From assembly GCF_004143485.2 (NCBI RefSeq), contig NZ_ML974131.1:397749-461748 (forward strand): a stretch of 64,000 nt of DNA. The letters run 5' to 3'. Each line of letters opens with the position of its first letter. Position 1 is the stretch's first letter. Shown piece after piece: positions 1-7,687 of the stretch. Position numbers and translations under genes: made by a program. The notes beneath the pieces were generated by a model. It had not been told where the DNA came from and did not search any database. It worked only from the letters and a program-made list of their open reading frames with translations. This DNA is from Halorussus amylolyticus (GTDB lineage Archaea > Halobacteriota > Halobacteria > Halobacteriales > Haladaptataceae).

Positions 1-32
1 TTCGCTCCTTCGCGTTGCGCCGAGAGAATCAG

Positions 33-106
33 TCCGCCCTCCCCGATTTGAACGGGGGGCAAGTCGATCTACAGTCGACTGCTCTACCAGTCTGAGCTAA
101 GGGCGG
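33..106 (-). tRNA. tRNA-Tyr (anticodon GTA)
   Basis: Read on the minus strand the segment folds into a complete cloverleaf. It has a 7-bp acceptor stem (CCGCCCT paired with AGGGCGG), a D arm containing GCTCAG and GGTAGAGC, an anticodon stem GTCGA/TCGAC with loop CTGTAGA, and a T arm with GTTCAAATC. The loop gives anticodon GTA, which decodes tyrosine. The discriminator base is A, no CCA is encoded, and no intron is visible. It lies divergent to the cell-division regulator gene that starts at 290. Confidence 0.95.
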
Positions 107-289
107 ATGCATTTCGAAGTAGGGCCGCTGTCGGACTTAAGGGTTATTATTCGATTTCCGCTCGCGCGCGAACTGCCCGACTGGAGCGCGATGCAATCCG
201 GCGCGAACGTTCGTGCGGGTGTCACCCGCGTCAGACATCTCGGGAAGATTGAAGTACCGAGGGGTTCGTACTTCGACACGAACAGTCGA

Positions 290-871
290 ATGAGCAAGAT
301 TACCTTCCGCGCGGACGACGACCTCATCGAGCGCATTGAGGCGCTCGACGACTCCAAGAGCGAGGTCATGCGCGAGGCGCTCCGGGCGTACCTCGACGGC
401 GAGACCGACCCGAGTTCGGACCGCGACGAGGGGCCGACCGGTGCGTCGAGCGCGACCGACGACAGCCTCGACGCGATTCTGGCCGAGCGCGTGGACGAAC
501 TCGTCTCCGACCGGCTCGCCGAGCGGGAGGCCGCGCGTCCGGCCGCTCGTGCGGGCGGCGCGCAGGACGTGAACGTAAACGTCACGCTCGAAACCGACGC
601 GCCCGTCCGGGCACACGACGCGGAGGCTGACTCTCGGGGCGTGTCGGACGCGGGCCGCTCGGCGGGTCGCTCGCGACCCGCCGAGTCCTCACACGACTGC
701 GGCCAGTGCGGCGAGTCGCTGTCCGACGACCACGTGTACTGCCCGAACTGCGGGGAGAAGGCCGCACGGCGGGTGTTCTGCGAGTGCGGCGACGAAGTGC
801 GCTCGGACTGGTCGTTCTGTCCGGGATGCGGCCGACGGACGCCCGCCGCGGACGTTCTCGACCGGTCGTAA
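290..871 (+). CDS. cdrL: CdrL-like ribbon-helix-helix/zinc-ribbon regulator
   Basis: A 193-residue protein, taken from ATG 290 (MSKITFRADDDLIERIEAL). Residues 1-36 form a ribbon-helix-helix DNA-binding domain. A long acidic and alanine-rich linker follows. The C-terminal 60 residues hold two zinc-ribbon-like motif pairs, with Cys at 137/140/151/154 and 164/166/177/180. A longer reading frame opens at 107, but it runs out of the tRNA flank and adds a non-conserved head, so 290 is preferred. In haloarchaea a long RHH protein (CdrL) is known next to cdrS-ftsZ2 and controls that operon; the gene order here is the same. Assignment rests on domain layout plus context. The protein probably binds the palindromes between 885 and 1030, which is inferred. 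Confidence 0.75.
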   Translation: MSKITFRADDDLIERIEALDDSKSEVMREALRAYLDGETDPSSDRDEGPTGASSATDDSLDAILAERVDELVSDRLAEREAARPAARAGGAQDVNVNVTLETDAPVRAHDAEADSRGVSDAGRSAGRSRPAESSHDCGQCGESLSDDHVYCPNCGEKAARRVFCECGDEVRSDWSFCPGCGRRTPAADVLDRS

Positions 872-884
872 GACACTTCGGTGC

Positions 885-1030
885 TAACGGCCGTTAACTA
901 TTTAACTTCTGACTATGTGGGTTTGTCTACGTAAGACGGCCGTCTTACACACCGGTTGAAACCGGGTAAACGCGGTGTTTACCCGGTTATACGTGTAAGA
1001 CAGGTGCGCGGCGTCCGTGCGCCGTCTTAC
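885..1030. promoter_or_regulatory. Palindrome cluster in the cdrL-cdrS intergenic region
   Basis: Four inverted repeats sit in about 145 bp: TAACGGCCGTTA at 885-896; GTAAGACGGCCGTCTTAC at 931-948 (perfect, 18 bp); 12-bp arms AACCGGGTAAAC/GTTTACCCGGTT at 960-971 and 977-988; and GTAAGAC at 995-1001 facing GTCTTAC at 1024-1030. A further GTAAGAC overlaps the cdrL stop codon (868-874). The repeated GTAAGAC half-site suggests an operator array for RHH dimers, with CdrL or CdrS the obvious candidates. Which protein binds is inferred. Confidence 0.7.
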
Positions 1031-1050
1031 CACAAAGGGGAATATGAACT

Positions 1051-1230
1051 ATGGAGCGTGTGACACTCCGAATACCAAAGCAGCAGATCGAGGAGGTCGA
1101 ACAGATGGTCGAGACGGGGGAGTTCCCGAATCGTAGCGAGGCGATTCGGGCCGCCGTTCGAGACATGTTGAACGAACAAGAGGAAACGACCGACCAGACG
1201 ACTGGGAAACGGTCGTGGGCGAAGGTGTAA
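1051..1230 (+). CDS. cdrS: CdrS, short RHH cell-division regulator
   Basis: A 59-residue protein ([20 protein letters not shown]...). The whole protein is one ribbon-helix-helix domain: a beta strand (RVTLRIP), a helix, the turn [12 protein letters not shown] and a second helix. It ends 2 bp before the ftsZ2 ATG, so the two genes are almost certainly co-transcribed. In Halobacterium and Haloferax the equivalent small protein CdrS sits directly upstream of ftsZ2 and regulates it. An out-of-frame ATG at 1044 was rejected because it gives no recognisable product. The promoter region upstream carries the palindrome cluster. Confidence 0.85.
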   Translation: MERVTLRIPKQQIEEVEQMVETGEFPNRSEAIRAAVRDMLNEQEETTDQTTGKRSWAKV

Positions 1231-1232
1231 TC

Positions 1233-2465
1233 ATGCAGGATATCGTGCAGGAGGCCCTAACGAACGCTGAAGAAGAGAGCCGAGAGATGGACGCGTCCAC
1301 CGACGGCGACGAGTTCGGCGACCCCCGAATCGTCATCGTCGGCTGTGGTGGCGCGGGCAACAACACCGTCAATCGGTTGTACAACATTGGCGTCGAAGGT
1401 GCCGACACCGTCGCCATCAACACCGACAAACAGCACCTCAAGATGATTGAGGCCGACACGAAGATTCTGGTCGGCAAGAGCCTGACCAACGGTCTCGGTG
1501 CGGGCGGCGACCCCTCGATGGGTGAGCGCGCGACCGAGATGGCCCAGGGTACCATCAAGGAGGTACTCGGCGAGGCAGACCTCGTGTTCGTCACAGCAGG
1601 CATGGGCGGCGGCACGGGCACGGGTGCGGCCCCCGTGGTCTCGAAAATCGCCAAAGAACAGGGTGCTATCGTCGTCGGGATGGTCTCGACGCCGTTCAAC
1701 GTCGAGCGCGCGCGGACGGTCAAGGCCGAGGAAGGACTGGAGAAGCTTCGCAACGAAGCCGACTCCATCATCGTCCTCGACAACAACCGTCTGCTCGACT
1801 ACGTGCCGAACCTCCCGATTGGCAAGGCGTTCTCGGTGATGGACCAGATTATCGCCGAGACGGTGAAGGGCATCAGCGAGACCATCACCCAGCCGAGCCT
1901 CATCAACCTCGACTACGCCGACATGACTTCTATCATGAATCAGGGCGGCGTCGCGGTGATGTTGGTCGGCGAGACCCAAGATAAGAACAAGACCGAGGAG
2001 GTCGTCCGGGACGCGATGAACCACCCGCTTCTCGACGTGGACTACCGCGGCGCGTCGGGCGGACTCGTCCACATCACGGGCGGCCCGGACCTCACGCTCA
2101 AAGAGGCCGAGTCCATCGCCTCGAACATCACCGAGCGACTCGAAGCCAGCGCGAACGTCATCTGGGGCGCGCGCATCCAGAACAACTACAAGGGCAAGGT
2201 GCGGGTCATGGCCATCATGACCGGCGTCCAGAGCGCACAGGTGCTCGGTCCGAGCACCCAACAGCAGGCCAACGAGTCCCGCTCGCAGATGTCCGAAATC
2301 GACGACAGTTCGTTCGACTCCAGCCAGCGCATCGAGGGCGGGAGTAGCCTCGGCGGCACTGGCGGGTCCGCAAGCGGCGGGTCCAGCGGCAGTTCGTGGG
2401 GCGCACAGAGCGACGGCGGGCAGGACGAAGTCGAGACGAACAACGGTCTCGACGTCATCCGCTGA
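1233..2465 (+). CDS. ftsZ2: Cell division protein FtsZ2
   Basis: A 410-residue tubulin-family GTPase that builds the division ring. The N-terminal GCGGAGNNT at about 37-45 is the first nucleotide loop. The tubulin signature GGGTGTG is at about 125-131, followed by [13 protein letters not shown]. The T7-loop region is [11 protein letters not shown]. The C-terminal 55 residues are a Ser/Gly-rich linker ending in a short acidic tail (GLDVIR). Start is set at ATG 1233, immediately after the cdrS stop; the in-frame ATG at 1215 lies inside cdrS. FtsZ2 type rather than FtsZ1 is inferred from the cdrS operon, which marks ftsZ2 in haloarchaea. Confidence 0.93.
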   Translation: MQDIVQEALTNAEEESREMDASTDGDEFGDPRIVIVGCGGAGNNTVNRLYNIGVEGADTVAINTDKQHLKMIEADTKILVGKSLTNGLGAGGDPSMGERATEMAQGTIKEVLGEADLVFVTAGMGGGTGTGAAPVVSKIAKEQGAIVVGMVSTPFNVERARTVKAEEGLEKLRNEADSIIVLDNNRLLDYVPNLPIGKAFSVMDQIIAETVKGISETITQPSLINLDYADMTSIMNQGGVAVMLVGETQDKNKTEEVVRDAMNHPLLDVDYRGASGGLVHITGGPDLTLKEAESIASNITERLEASANVIWGARIQNNYKGKVRVMAIMTGVQSAQVLGPSTQQQANESRSQMSEIDDSSFDSSQRIEGGSSLGGTGGSASGGSSGSSWGAQSDGGQDEVETNNGLDVIR

Positions 2466-2533
2466 GGGATTCGGAGCCTTCGTCCGACACCGCGTCGGGG
2501 TGTTTTTGATTCGTTTCGCTCCGAGCGACCGCG

Positions 2534-3550
2534 CTACGCTGCGTGAATCGAATCGAGCAGCGAACACTTCCGACAGAGGTCTCGCGTGGTCGAAGACCCG
2601 CACCGTTCGCACTCGCTCAGTTCGACTCTCCCCTCTTCGCGCGCGCCGAACTCTTTTGCGGCCAGCGCGGCCAGTTCCTCGTATCCGGCCATAATCGAGT
2701 GGCGTGTTCCGGGATGGTTCTCCTCCAATTTGTAGAGAAGCGACTGAATCTCGCCACGGTAGGCTTCGCTGGAGTGGGGGCACTCGGTGATGTGCGCCGG
2801 GAGGTCTTCGAGGTGGGCGTACAGCGCGACCTCCTTTTCGGGCACGTCGCGGAGGGGTTTGGCCCGCGGGATGAAGTGGTCGCCCTCCTCACGCGTGGGC
2901 GCGCCGTCCGCGCTCGCGGACGGCGCGCCCCCTTCGCGCTCGTCGAACCCGCCGAGGCTCGCGTCGAAATGCTTGGCGATTTGCGCGATGTCGCCCTCTA
3001 AGAAGTTCATCATCGCGGTCTGGGCTTCGTCGTCGAGATTGTGCCCGGTCAGGAGTTTGTCCGCGCCGAGTTTCTCGGCGTATCGGCTCAACACGTCCCG
3101 GCGGAACACCCCGCAGTACGCGCAGGCCGCCATGTTCTCGGGGTCGGACTCGACCACGTCGTCCATCCGGACGCCGAACTCCTCCTCGTAGGAGACGAGT
3201 TCGTGGCGGATGCCGAGATTCTCGGAGAGCTCTTCGCACGCCGCCACGCTCTCGTCGCGGTAGCCCTCGATGCCCTCGTGGACGGTCAGCGCGACCAGTT
3301 CGATGCGGGGGTCCTTCTCGAAGGTCCGATAGAGAATGTCGGTGAGGACGACGCTGTCCTTGCCTCCCGAGAGGCCGACGACCCACGTCTCGGGGTTCTC
3401 GGGCGTGGCGTCGTCCGGCACGAGGTTGTCCTCCCGGACCCGCCTGCGGACTCGCTTTTCGACCGAGGAGACGAAGTGGTCCTCACAGAGGTGCAACCCC
3501 GAGTAGGCGGCGTGCATGACCGCCTCGCGGCCGCATTTGTCGCAGTCCAT
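2534..3550 (-). CDS. ncsA: tRNA 2-thiolation ATPase, NcsA/TtuA/CTU1 family
   Basis: A 338-residue adenine-nucleotide alpha-hydrolase fold protein that adenylates U34 of tRNAs for sulfur transfer from a ubiquitin-like SAMP carrier. The PP-loop SGGKDS is at 61-66. An N-terminal zinc site is CDKC plus CEDH (residues 3-25). A CAYCG motif near 140 and a C-terminal CERC...CRKC cluster (314-329) match the family. Residues around 205-225 form an Ala/Pro/Asp-rich loop encoded by a perfect 16-bp-arm palindrome (2897-2930), probably a lineage-specific insertion. The partner E1-like enzyme UbaA is encoded at 24007 in this window. Confidence 0.88.
   Translation of the reverse strand: MDCDKCGREAVMHAAYSGLHLCEDHFVSSVEKRVRRRVREDNLVPDDATPENPETWVVGLSGGKDSVVLTDILYRTFEKDPRIELVALTVHEGIEGYRDESVAACEELSENLGIRHELVSYEEEFGVRMDDVVESDPENMAACAYCGVFRRDVLSRYAEKLGADKLLTGHNLDDEAQTAMMNFLEGDIAQIAKHFDASLGGFDEREGGAPSASADGAPTREEGDHFIPRAKPLRDVPEKEVALYAHLEDLPAHITECPHSSEAYRGEIQSLLYKLEENHPGTRHSIMAGYEELAALAAKEFGAREEGRVELSECERCGSSTTRDLCRKCSLLDSIHAA
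2897..2930. repeat. Perfect palindrome inside ncsA (16-bp arms, 2-nt loop)
   Basis: GGGCGCGCCGTCCGCG (2897-2912) is followed by CT and its exact reverse complement (2915-2930). It encodes a low-complexity loop in NcsA, so it is tolerated at protein level. It is one of at least ten such short-loop palindromes in the window. Confidence 0.9.
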
Positions 3551-3637
3551 CGCCAGAGAGTTTCGGTTCCGGGCGTTTGACGGTTTCGCCTCGGGACTCG
3601 TAAATTGATTATCGCGATATAGAATCTCCGGAAACGC

Positions 3638-3664
3638 GGCTTCGGAATCGCAGATTCCGAAGCC
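3638..3664. repeat. Hairpin between znuB and ncsA (12-bp arms, 3-nt loop)
   Basis: GGCTTCGGAATC, loop GCA, then GATTCCGAAGCC. It lies 26 bp past the znuB stop on the minus strand and upstream of ncsA. It could act as a terminator or mRNA-stabilising hairpin for the znu operon, but no U-tract follows, so the role is open. Confidence 0.75.
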
Positions 3665-3689
3665 CGACAGCTACCGAACGGCCTCGAAT

Positions 3690-4709
3690 CTACGTTTCTC
3701 GCTCGTCCCCGCCGTCGGCCTCCACGACGCGTTCCGAACGGTCGCCGCGGCGACCGTTCGGAACCACTCGCTTTCGAACGTCCGAAACGACGCCGCCCGC
3801 CAGCGTCATCGCGTACACACCGATTGCGGCCAGCACGATGGACCCGCCAGCGGCCACCCCGTAGTGGTACGAAATCGTCACGCCGACGATGCCCGCGAAC
3901 TCCGCGGCCAGAACTGCGAGCAGGAGCGACTGCTTGAACGTCCGGGCGGTCCGGGCGGCCGCAGCGACCGGAACGACGAGCATCGCGGCGACGAGGATGA
4001 CGCCCATGATTTGCATCGCGCTCACGACCACGACCGCGGTCAACACGACCATCAGCCGATTGTAGCGCGCCACGTCGATGCTCGCCGCGCGGGCCGCCGT
4101 CTCGTCGAACGTGACGTAGAGCAGGGGGCGGTACGTCGCCGCGACGAGCGCGGTGACGAGGAGGGTAATCGCCAGCAGGAGACCCACGCTCGATTTCGAC
4201 ACCGTGGCGAGACTCCCGAACAGGTAGGCGTCGATGCCGACCGAGATGCCGCCGTCGGTCGCGGTGATGAGCACGCTCCCGACCGCGAATCCGCCGGTCA
4301 GCACGATGGCGAGCGAGGTGTCCGAGTGCGCCTCGGTGTACTCGACCAGCAGTTCCACGAGGAGGGCCGTCACCACCGCGACCACGAGCGCGGTCGCGAG
4401 CGGATTCACCGACAGCGAGAACGCGGAGTTGACGAACAGGCCGACCGCGACCCCGGCGAACGCGGTGTGCGCGAGCGTGTCGCCTATCATCGACAGTTCG
4501 CGGTGGACGAGGAACGTGCCGACCAGCGGACCGACGATTCCGATGCAGACGACCGCGAGGTACGCCCGCTGCATGTACGGGTAGCCGAACACGCGAACGC
4601 CGGACACCTCGGCGAGCAGGTCCATCACCGTGCCGTAGGCGTCGGTCAGAAACCACTCGAAGAAGCCGGTGAGGAGCGCGACGTTCGTGAGAGTGCTGAG
4701 TTCGAGCAT
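3690..4709 (-). CDS. znuB: Zinc/manganese ABC transporter permease (ZnuB family)
   Basis: A 339-residue integral membrane permease with about eight hydrophobic segments (for example around residues 50-70, 85-105, 120-140 and 170-190). It contains the ZnuB/MntB-like stretch RELSMIGDTLAHTAFAG after the second segment. It is the last gene of a three-gene operon on the minus strand; its ATG starts 1 bp after the znuC stop. The hydrophilic C-terminal tail is Arg/Asp-rich and includes a perfect 34-bp palindrome (3731-3764), so that tail is probably under little constraint. Zinc rather than manganese is favoured by the His-rich binding protein in the same operon. Confidence 0.9.
   Translation of the reverse strand: MLELSTLTNVALLTGFFEWFLTDAYGTVMDLLAEVSGVRVFGYPYMQRAYLAVVCIGIVGPLVGTFLVHRELSMIGDTLAHTAFAGVAVGLFVNSAFSLSVNPLATALVVAVVTALLVELLVEYTEAHSDTSLAIVLTGGFAVGSVLITATDGGISVGIDAYLFGSLATVSKSSVGLLLAITLLVTALVAATYRPLLYVTFDETAARAASIDVARYNRLMVVLTAVVVVSAMQIMGVILVAAMLVVPVAAAARTARTFKQSLLLAVLAAEFAGIVGVTISYHYGVAAGGSIVLAAIGVYAMTLAGGVVSDVRKRVVPNGRRGDRSERVVEADGGDERET
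3731..3764. repeat. Perfect 34-bp palindrome in the znuB tail
   Basis: GTTCCGAACGGTCGCCG (3731-3747) is followed with no spacer by its exact reverse complement (3748-3764). It encodes part of the charged C-terminal tail of the permease. Confidence 0.9.
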
Positions 4710-4710
4710 G

Positions 4711-5487
4711 TCAGTGGTCGTGGTGAAGGATGCGTTGATTCGTTCCGTACGCCTCCGCGAGCGCGCCCGCGTCGGCGAACGTTTCGGGGTCGCCGTGGTA
4801 GTAGAGCTCGCGATTCAGACACGCGATTTCCGACGCGCGTGCGGTCACGACGCCGATATCGTGTTCCACGAGAATCACGGTCAGGCCGTCCGAATTGAGG
4901 TCGGCGAGCAGGTCGTAGAACGCCTCGCGGGACTCGGCGTCCACCCCGACGGTGGGTTCGTCGAGCGCGAGCAGGTCGGCCTCGGCCGCGAGCGCCCGTG
5001 CGATGAACACCCGCTGGCGCTGACCGCCCGAGAGCCGACCCACCCGTCGGTCCGCGAGGTCGGCGATGTCCACGCGGTCGAGCGCGTCGGCGACCGCGCG
5101 CCGGTCTGACTCGGTGAATCGACCGACGAGGCGGTGGGGATACCGACCCATTCGAACCGCTTCCTTGACAGTCACGGGCATGCTCCGCACCGCGCCCGCG
5201 ACGTTCTGGGCGACGTAGCCCACTCGCTCGCCGTCGTCGAACGACGCCGAGGACTCGCCGAACAGGCGGACCTCGCCCGAGTCGGGGCGGCGGAGACCGA
5301 GGACGAGTTCGAGCAGCGTGGACTTGCCCGACCCGTTCGGGCCGACCACGCCGAGGAACGCGCCGGACTCGACTTCGAGCGACACGTCTTGGAGGACCGG
5401 CTGGCCGCCGTAGCCGAACGTGACGTTCTCGACGCTAACGACGGGGTCCGATGCGTTTCGGTCGTCGTGGTCGTCAGTGGCGGACAC
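4711..5487 (-). CDS. znuC: Zinc/manganese ABC transporter ATP-binding protein (ZnuC family)
   Basis: A 258-residue ABC ATPase that powers the ZnuB permease. Walker A GPNGSGKST, the Q-loop region, the signature LSGGQRQR and Walker B LLALDEPTVG are all present, with the switch His in LVEHDIG. The start is set at GTG 5487 (VSATDDHDD...), 5 bp after the znuA stop. A longer frame reaching 5577 overlaps znuA and adds an Arg-rich head typical of antisense reading. The C-terminus is His-rich (ILHHDH). Confidence 0.92.
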   Translation of the reverse strand: MSATDDHDDRNASDPVVSVENVTFGYGGQPVLQDVSLEVESGAFLGVVGPNGSGKSTLLELVLGLRRPDSGEVRLFGESSASFDDGERVGYVAQNVAGAVRSMPVTVKEAVRMGRYPHRLVGRFTESDRRAVADALDRVDIADLADRRVGRLSGGQRQRVFIARALAAEADLLALDEPTVGVDAESREAFYDLLADLNSDGLTVILVEHDIGVVTARASEIACLNRELYYHGDPETFADAGALAEAYGTNQRILHHDH

Positions 5488-5492
5488 GGCTC

Positions 5493-6641
5493 TCACTCCG
5501 CCCCGAGCGCGGTCTTCAGCGTCGGGAGATTGATTTCCTGCATGACCTCGACGTAGCCCCACCCTTCGTCGGTCCACTCGTCGATTCGGCCGGGAATCGA
5601 AGTCATCGGAAGCACCTCGGTCGCGTCGGTCTCCTCGACGAGCTGGTTCGCGGCCGACTGGGACTCCAACGGGTCGGCGACCACGTACTCGATGCCGTGC
5701 TCTTCGATGATGTGCTGGGCGTCTTCGATGTCTCGGGGCGTGGGCTGGTCGTCGGGCGAGACGCCAGTCAGCGCCTCGACTTCGAAGCCGTACCGGTCGG
5801 CGAGGTAGCCGAAGGCGTCGTGGCCCGCGACGAGGACCACGTCCTTCGACGCGCCATCGAGCGCCGATTCGAACTCCTCGTGGAGGTCGTCGAGTCGCGA
5901 TTCGTACGCCGCGGCGTTGTCGGCGTAGGCGTCGGCGTTGTCGGGGTCGATGTCGGCGAACCCCTTCCGGATGTTCTCGACAGCCTGCGCGGCCCGCATC
6001 GGGTCGAGCCAGAAATGAGGGTCTTTTCCGGCGTGGTCATCGTGGTCCTCGCCGTCCTCGTCGTGTTCGTGGTCGTCTTCGTCTTCGTCTTCGTCGTGGT
6101 GTTCGTCGTCGTGGCTTTCGGTTTCGTTTTCGTCGTGATGTTCGTCGTCGTGGCTTTCGGTTTCGTCTTCGTCGTGGTGTTCGTCGTCGTGATTGCCTTC
6201 TTCGTCGTGGTCGTCTTCGCCTCCGTGGTCGTGTCCGTCGTCGAGCAGGTCCACGCCTGCTCCGGCCGTGACGACTGCGGTTTCGGCGTCGTCCTCGCGG
6301 AGGTTCGTCACGATGTCGTCGGCCCACGGCTGGAATCCCTCGAACACGTGGACGAACAGGTCGGATTCGAGCACGTCGCCCTGAATCTTCGGTCCCGGTT
6401 CCCACCCGTGACCGTGCTGGCCGACCGGAACGAGCGTCTCGGCGGTCGCGGCGTCGCCCGCGACCGCGGACGCGAAGTCGCCGAACACGAAGAACGACGC
6501 CTGCGCGGTCGCGTCCCCGTCTTCGGAGTCGCCGCCGCCAGCGACGCTGGAGACTGACTCTCCGACGCACCCCGCGAGCGAACCGGCGGCGAGCGCGCTT
6601 GCGACCGTCCCGAGTACTCGTCGTCGCGTGTGTTGCACCAT
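5493..6641 (-). CDS. znuA: Zinc ABC transporter substrate-binding lipoprotein (ZnuA family)
   Basis: A 382-residue cluster A-I solute-binding protein. The N-terminus has a twin-arginine motif (TRRRVLG), a hydrophobic stretch and a lipobox-like LAGC, so it is exported by Tat and lipid-anchored. Residues about 133-205 form a His/Asp/Glu-rich loop with a 13-residue repeat (ESHDDEHHDE plus N/D-E-T), followed by KDPHFWLDP, the conserved metal-ligand region. The His-rich loop is typical of zinc-specific members. First gene of znuA-znuC-znuB; the upstream 6642-6731 stretch is AT-rich and holds the promoter. Confidence 0.92.
   Translation of the reverse strand: MVQHTRRRVLGTVASALAAGSLAGCVGESVSSVAGGGDSEDGDATAQASFFVFGDFASAVAGDAATAETLVPVGQHGHGWEPGPKIQGDVLESDLFVHVFEGFQPWADDIVTNLREDDAETAVVTAGAGVDLLDDGHDHGGEDDHDEEGNHDDEHHDEDETESHDDEHHDENETESHDDEHHDEDEDEDDHEHDEDGEDHDDHAGKDPHFWLDPMRAAQAVENIRKGFADIDPDNADAYADNAAAYESRLDDLHEEFESALDGASKDVVLVAGHDAFGYLADRYGFEVEALTGVSPDDQPTPRDIEDAQHIIEEHGIEYVVADPLESQSAANQLVEETDATEVLPMTSIPGRIDEWTDEGWGYVEVMQEINLPTLKTALGAE
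6026..6245 (-). repeat. Tandem repeat coding for the His/Asp-rich loop of ZnuA
   Basis: A 39-bp unit coding for ESHDDEHHDE followed by (N/D)ET is repeated about three times, with degenerate flanks rich in GAC, GAA and CAC codons. The segment is likely to vary in copy number by slippage, as in other His-rich metal-binding loops. It is translated in frame. Confidence 0.75.
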
Positions 6642-6731
6642 ATATTGATAAGATTAGAGCACTAGATAATAAGAGCTGTGATTCGGAACATGTTTATTAT
6701 TAATTTGGGGCGGTCGGAGGACTGCGGGTCG

Positions 6732-7055
6732 CTACGAAGTGACCGAGTCGAGACGCTCGGCGATGCACACGTATCCGTCGGCGCGGACGGTCACGAGATA
6801 CGTCGAGTCGGGAATGGAAAACCGAACGAAGGCGTCTCGGTCGCTGTCGGTGTGTCCGGACCTGCGAAACAGCGCGTCGAGCGCATCGGTGTCGATGGAC
6901 TCGTACAGCGGCGGCAGTTCGGCGGGGTCCACCGCGTCACAGTCCGCGAGCGCTCGGGCGACCGTCACCACCACCGAATCGCTCGCCTCCCAGTCGTGTC
7001 TCGCGGTGTGAATCGAGTCGAGTCCCTCAGAGGATTGGGTCCTGTCGGAGTCCAT
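6732..7055 (-). CDS. HalOD1 output-domain protein
   Basis: A 107-residue protein made entirely of one haloarchaeal HalOD1 domain (SDSVVVTVARALADCDAVDPAELPPL... then FVRF.IPDSTYLVTV.ADGYVCI). These small proteins are common in haloarchaea and are thought to act as output modules of signalling systems. A TATA-like TATATAAA lies about 50 bp upstream on the minus strand (around 7109-7117). No histidine kinase or receiver gene is adjacent, so its input is unknown. Confidence 0.8.
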   Translation of the reverse strand: MDSDRTQSSEGLDSIHTARHDWEASDSVVVTVARALADCDAVDPAELPPLYESIDTDALDALFRRSGHTDSDRDAFVRFSIPDSTYLVTVRADGYVCIAERLDSVTS

Positions 7056-7264
7056 ACGTCAAAAAGGGATTGTGTGCGGGTGAGCGTGGGGGTTGATTGT
7101 TCTCGGTGTTTATATACCTCGGTCGGCGAAACTGTCGGGGTGGCGTCAGCTCGGCCTATCTTACGGGTCTCGGACTCGACCGGTCCCGTACTGGAATTGA
7201 TTGCTGTAGTCAAATCGGCACAAAACTACCGTCGCGCCGCACCGAATCGGGGACGAGCGAAAAC

Positions 7265-7422
7265 TCAGACGAGAAGCTGAATGTCGGCGTCGGCCATGTG
7301 TTCGAGCGCGGTGGCCGCGCCCACGCCGGTCCGCACGCCGTCGTAGAAATCGTCTCCGTAGTCCATCAGTTCGAGGGTCATCTCACGTCGCGCGTCTCGG
7401 TGACTTCGTATTCCGTGCTCAT
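7265..7422 (-). pseudogene. Fused remnant of tusA and dsrE-like sulfur-carrier genes
   Basis: Reading the minus strand from ATG 7422 gives MSTEYEVTETRDV then Arg and a stop (7378-7422). This resembles the first residues of haloarchaeal TusA-type sulfurtransferases, before the Cys-Pro motif. Overlapping that stop is a 38-residue frame (7265-7381) reading MTLELMDYGDDFYDGVRTGVGAATALEHMADADIQLLV in two joined pieces; it looks like the C-terminal end of DsrE/DsrF-like proteins. One deletion from early tusA to late dsrE would explain both halves. The two family matches are from memory and are not searched. It sits divergent to the rhodanese-MBL gene, the place where tusA-dsrE would be expected. Confidence 0.6.
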
Positions 7423-7452
7423 GTTGTATTCTATCTGCGCGAGATATTGGGC

Positions 7453-7650
7453 TTGTAGCACAATACCTTTTGCGACCACAAAAACCGTCGGTTTGTGGAA
7501 CTCGTACTCGATTGCCCGGTGTGTGTCACGAGCGCGCTACGCAAACACCGATAGAATGGCCGATATAGGCCAAAAATCGAGGTTATTCATATCTCCGTAT
7601 GCCACTCGCCCGGAGTAGTATTGCACAATTTTTGAATTACTATGCAAAGT
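7453..7650. promoter_or_regulatory. Divergent promoter region with TTGTGC/GCACAA motifs
   Basis: TTGTAGCACAA lies at 7453-7463, upstream of the decayed tusA on the minus strand. TTGCACAA is at 7621-7628, followed by ATGCAAAG near 7642-7649, upstream of the rhodanese-MBL gene. A related TTGTGCAA with ATGCATGCAAAA lies at 11142-11160 in front of the regulator gene. The shared half-site suggests one regulator for the whole sulfur locus, probably the HTH protein encoded at 11200. This is inferred from spacing and similarity. Confidence 0.5.
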
Positions 7651-7687
7651 TTTATGGCCGACCGTCCGGTAGACGCGACCGACAACA

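Noticed and set aside
1257-2783. A 508-residue minus-strand frame across ftsZ2
   Set aside because: It is antisense to ftsZ2 and is a GC-rich frame-shadow with no family pattern.
6026-6245. A possible CRISPR-like repeat in znuA
   Set aside because: The units are in frame, encode His/Asp/Glu and have no spacers; it is a coding tandem repeat. No CRISPR array was found in the window.
6965-7213. An 82-residue minus-strand frame overlapping the HalOD1 gene start
   Set aside because: It overlaps the HalOD1 gene in another frame, and has no domain or conserved pattern.
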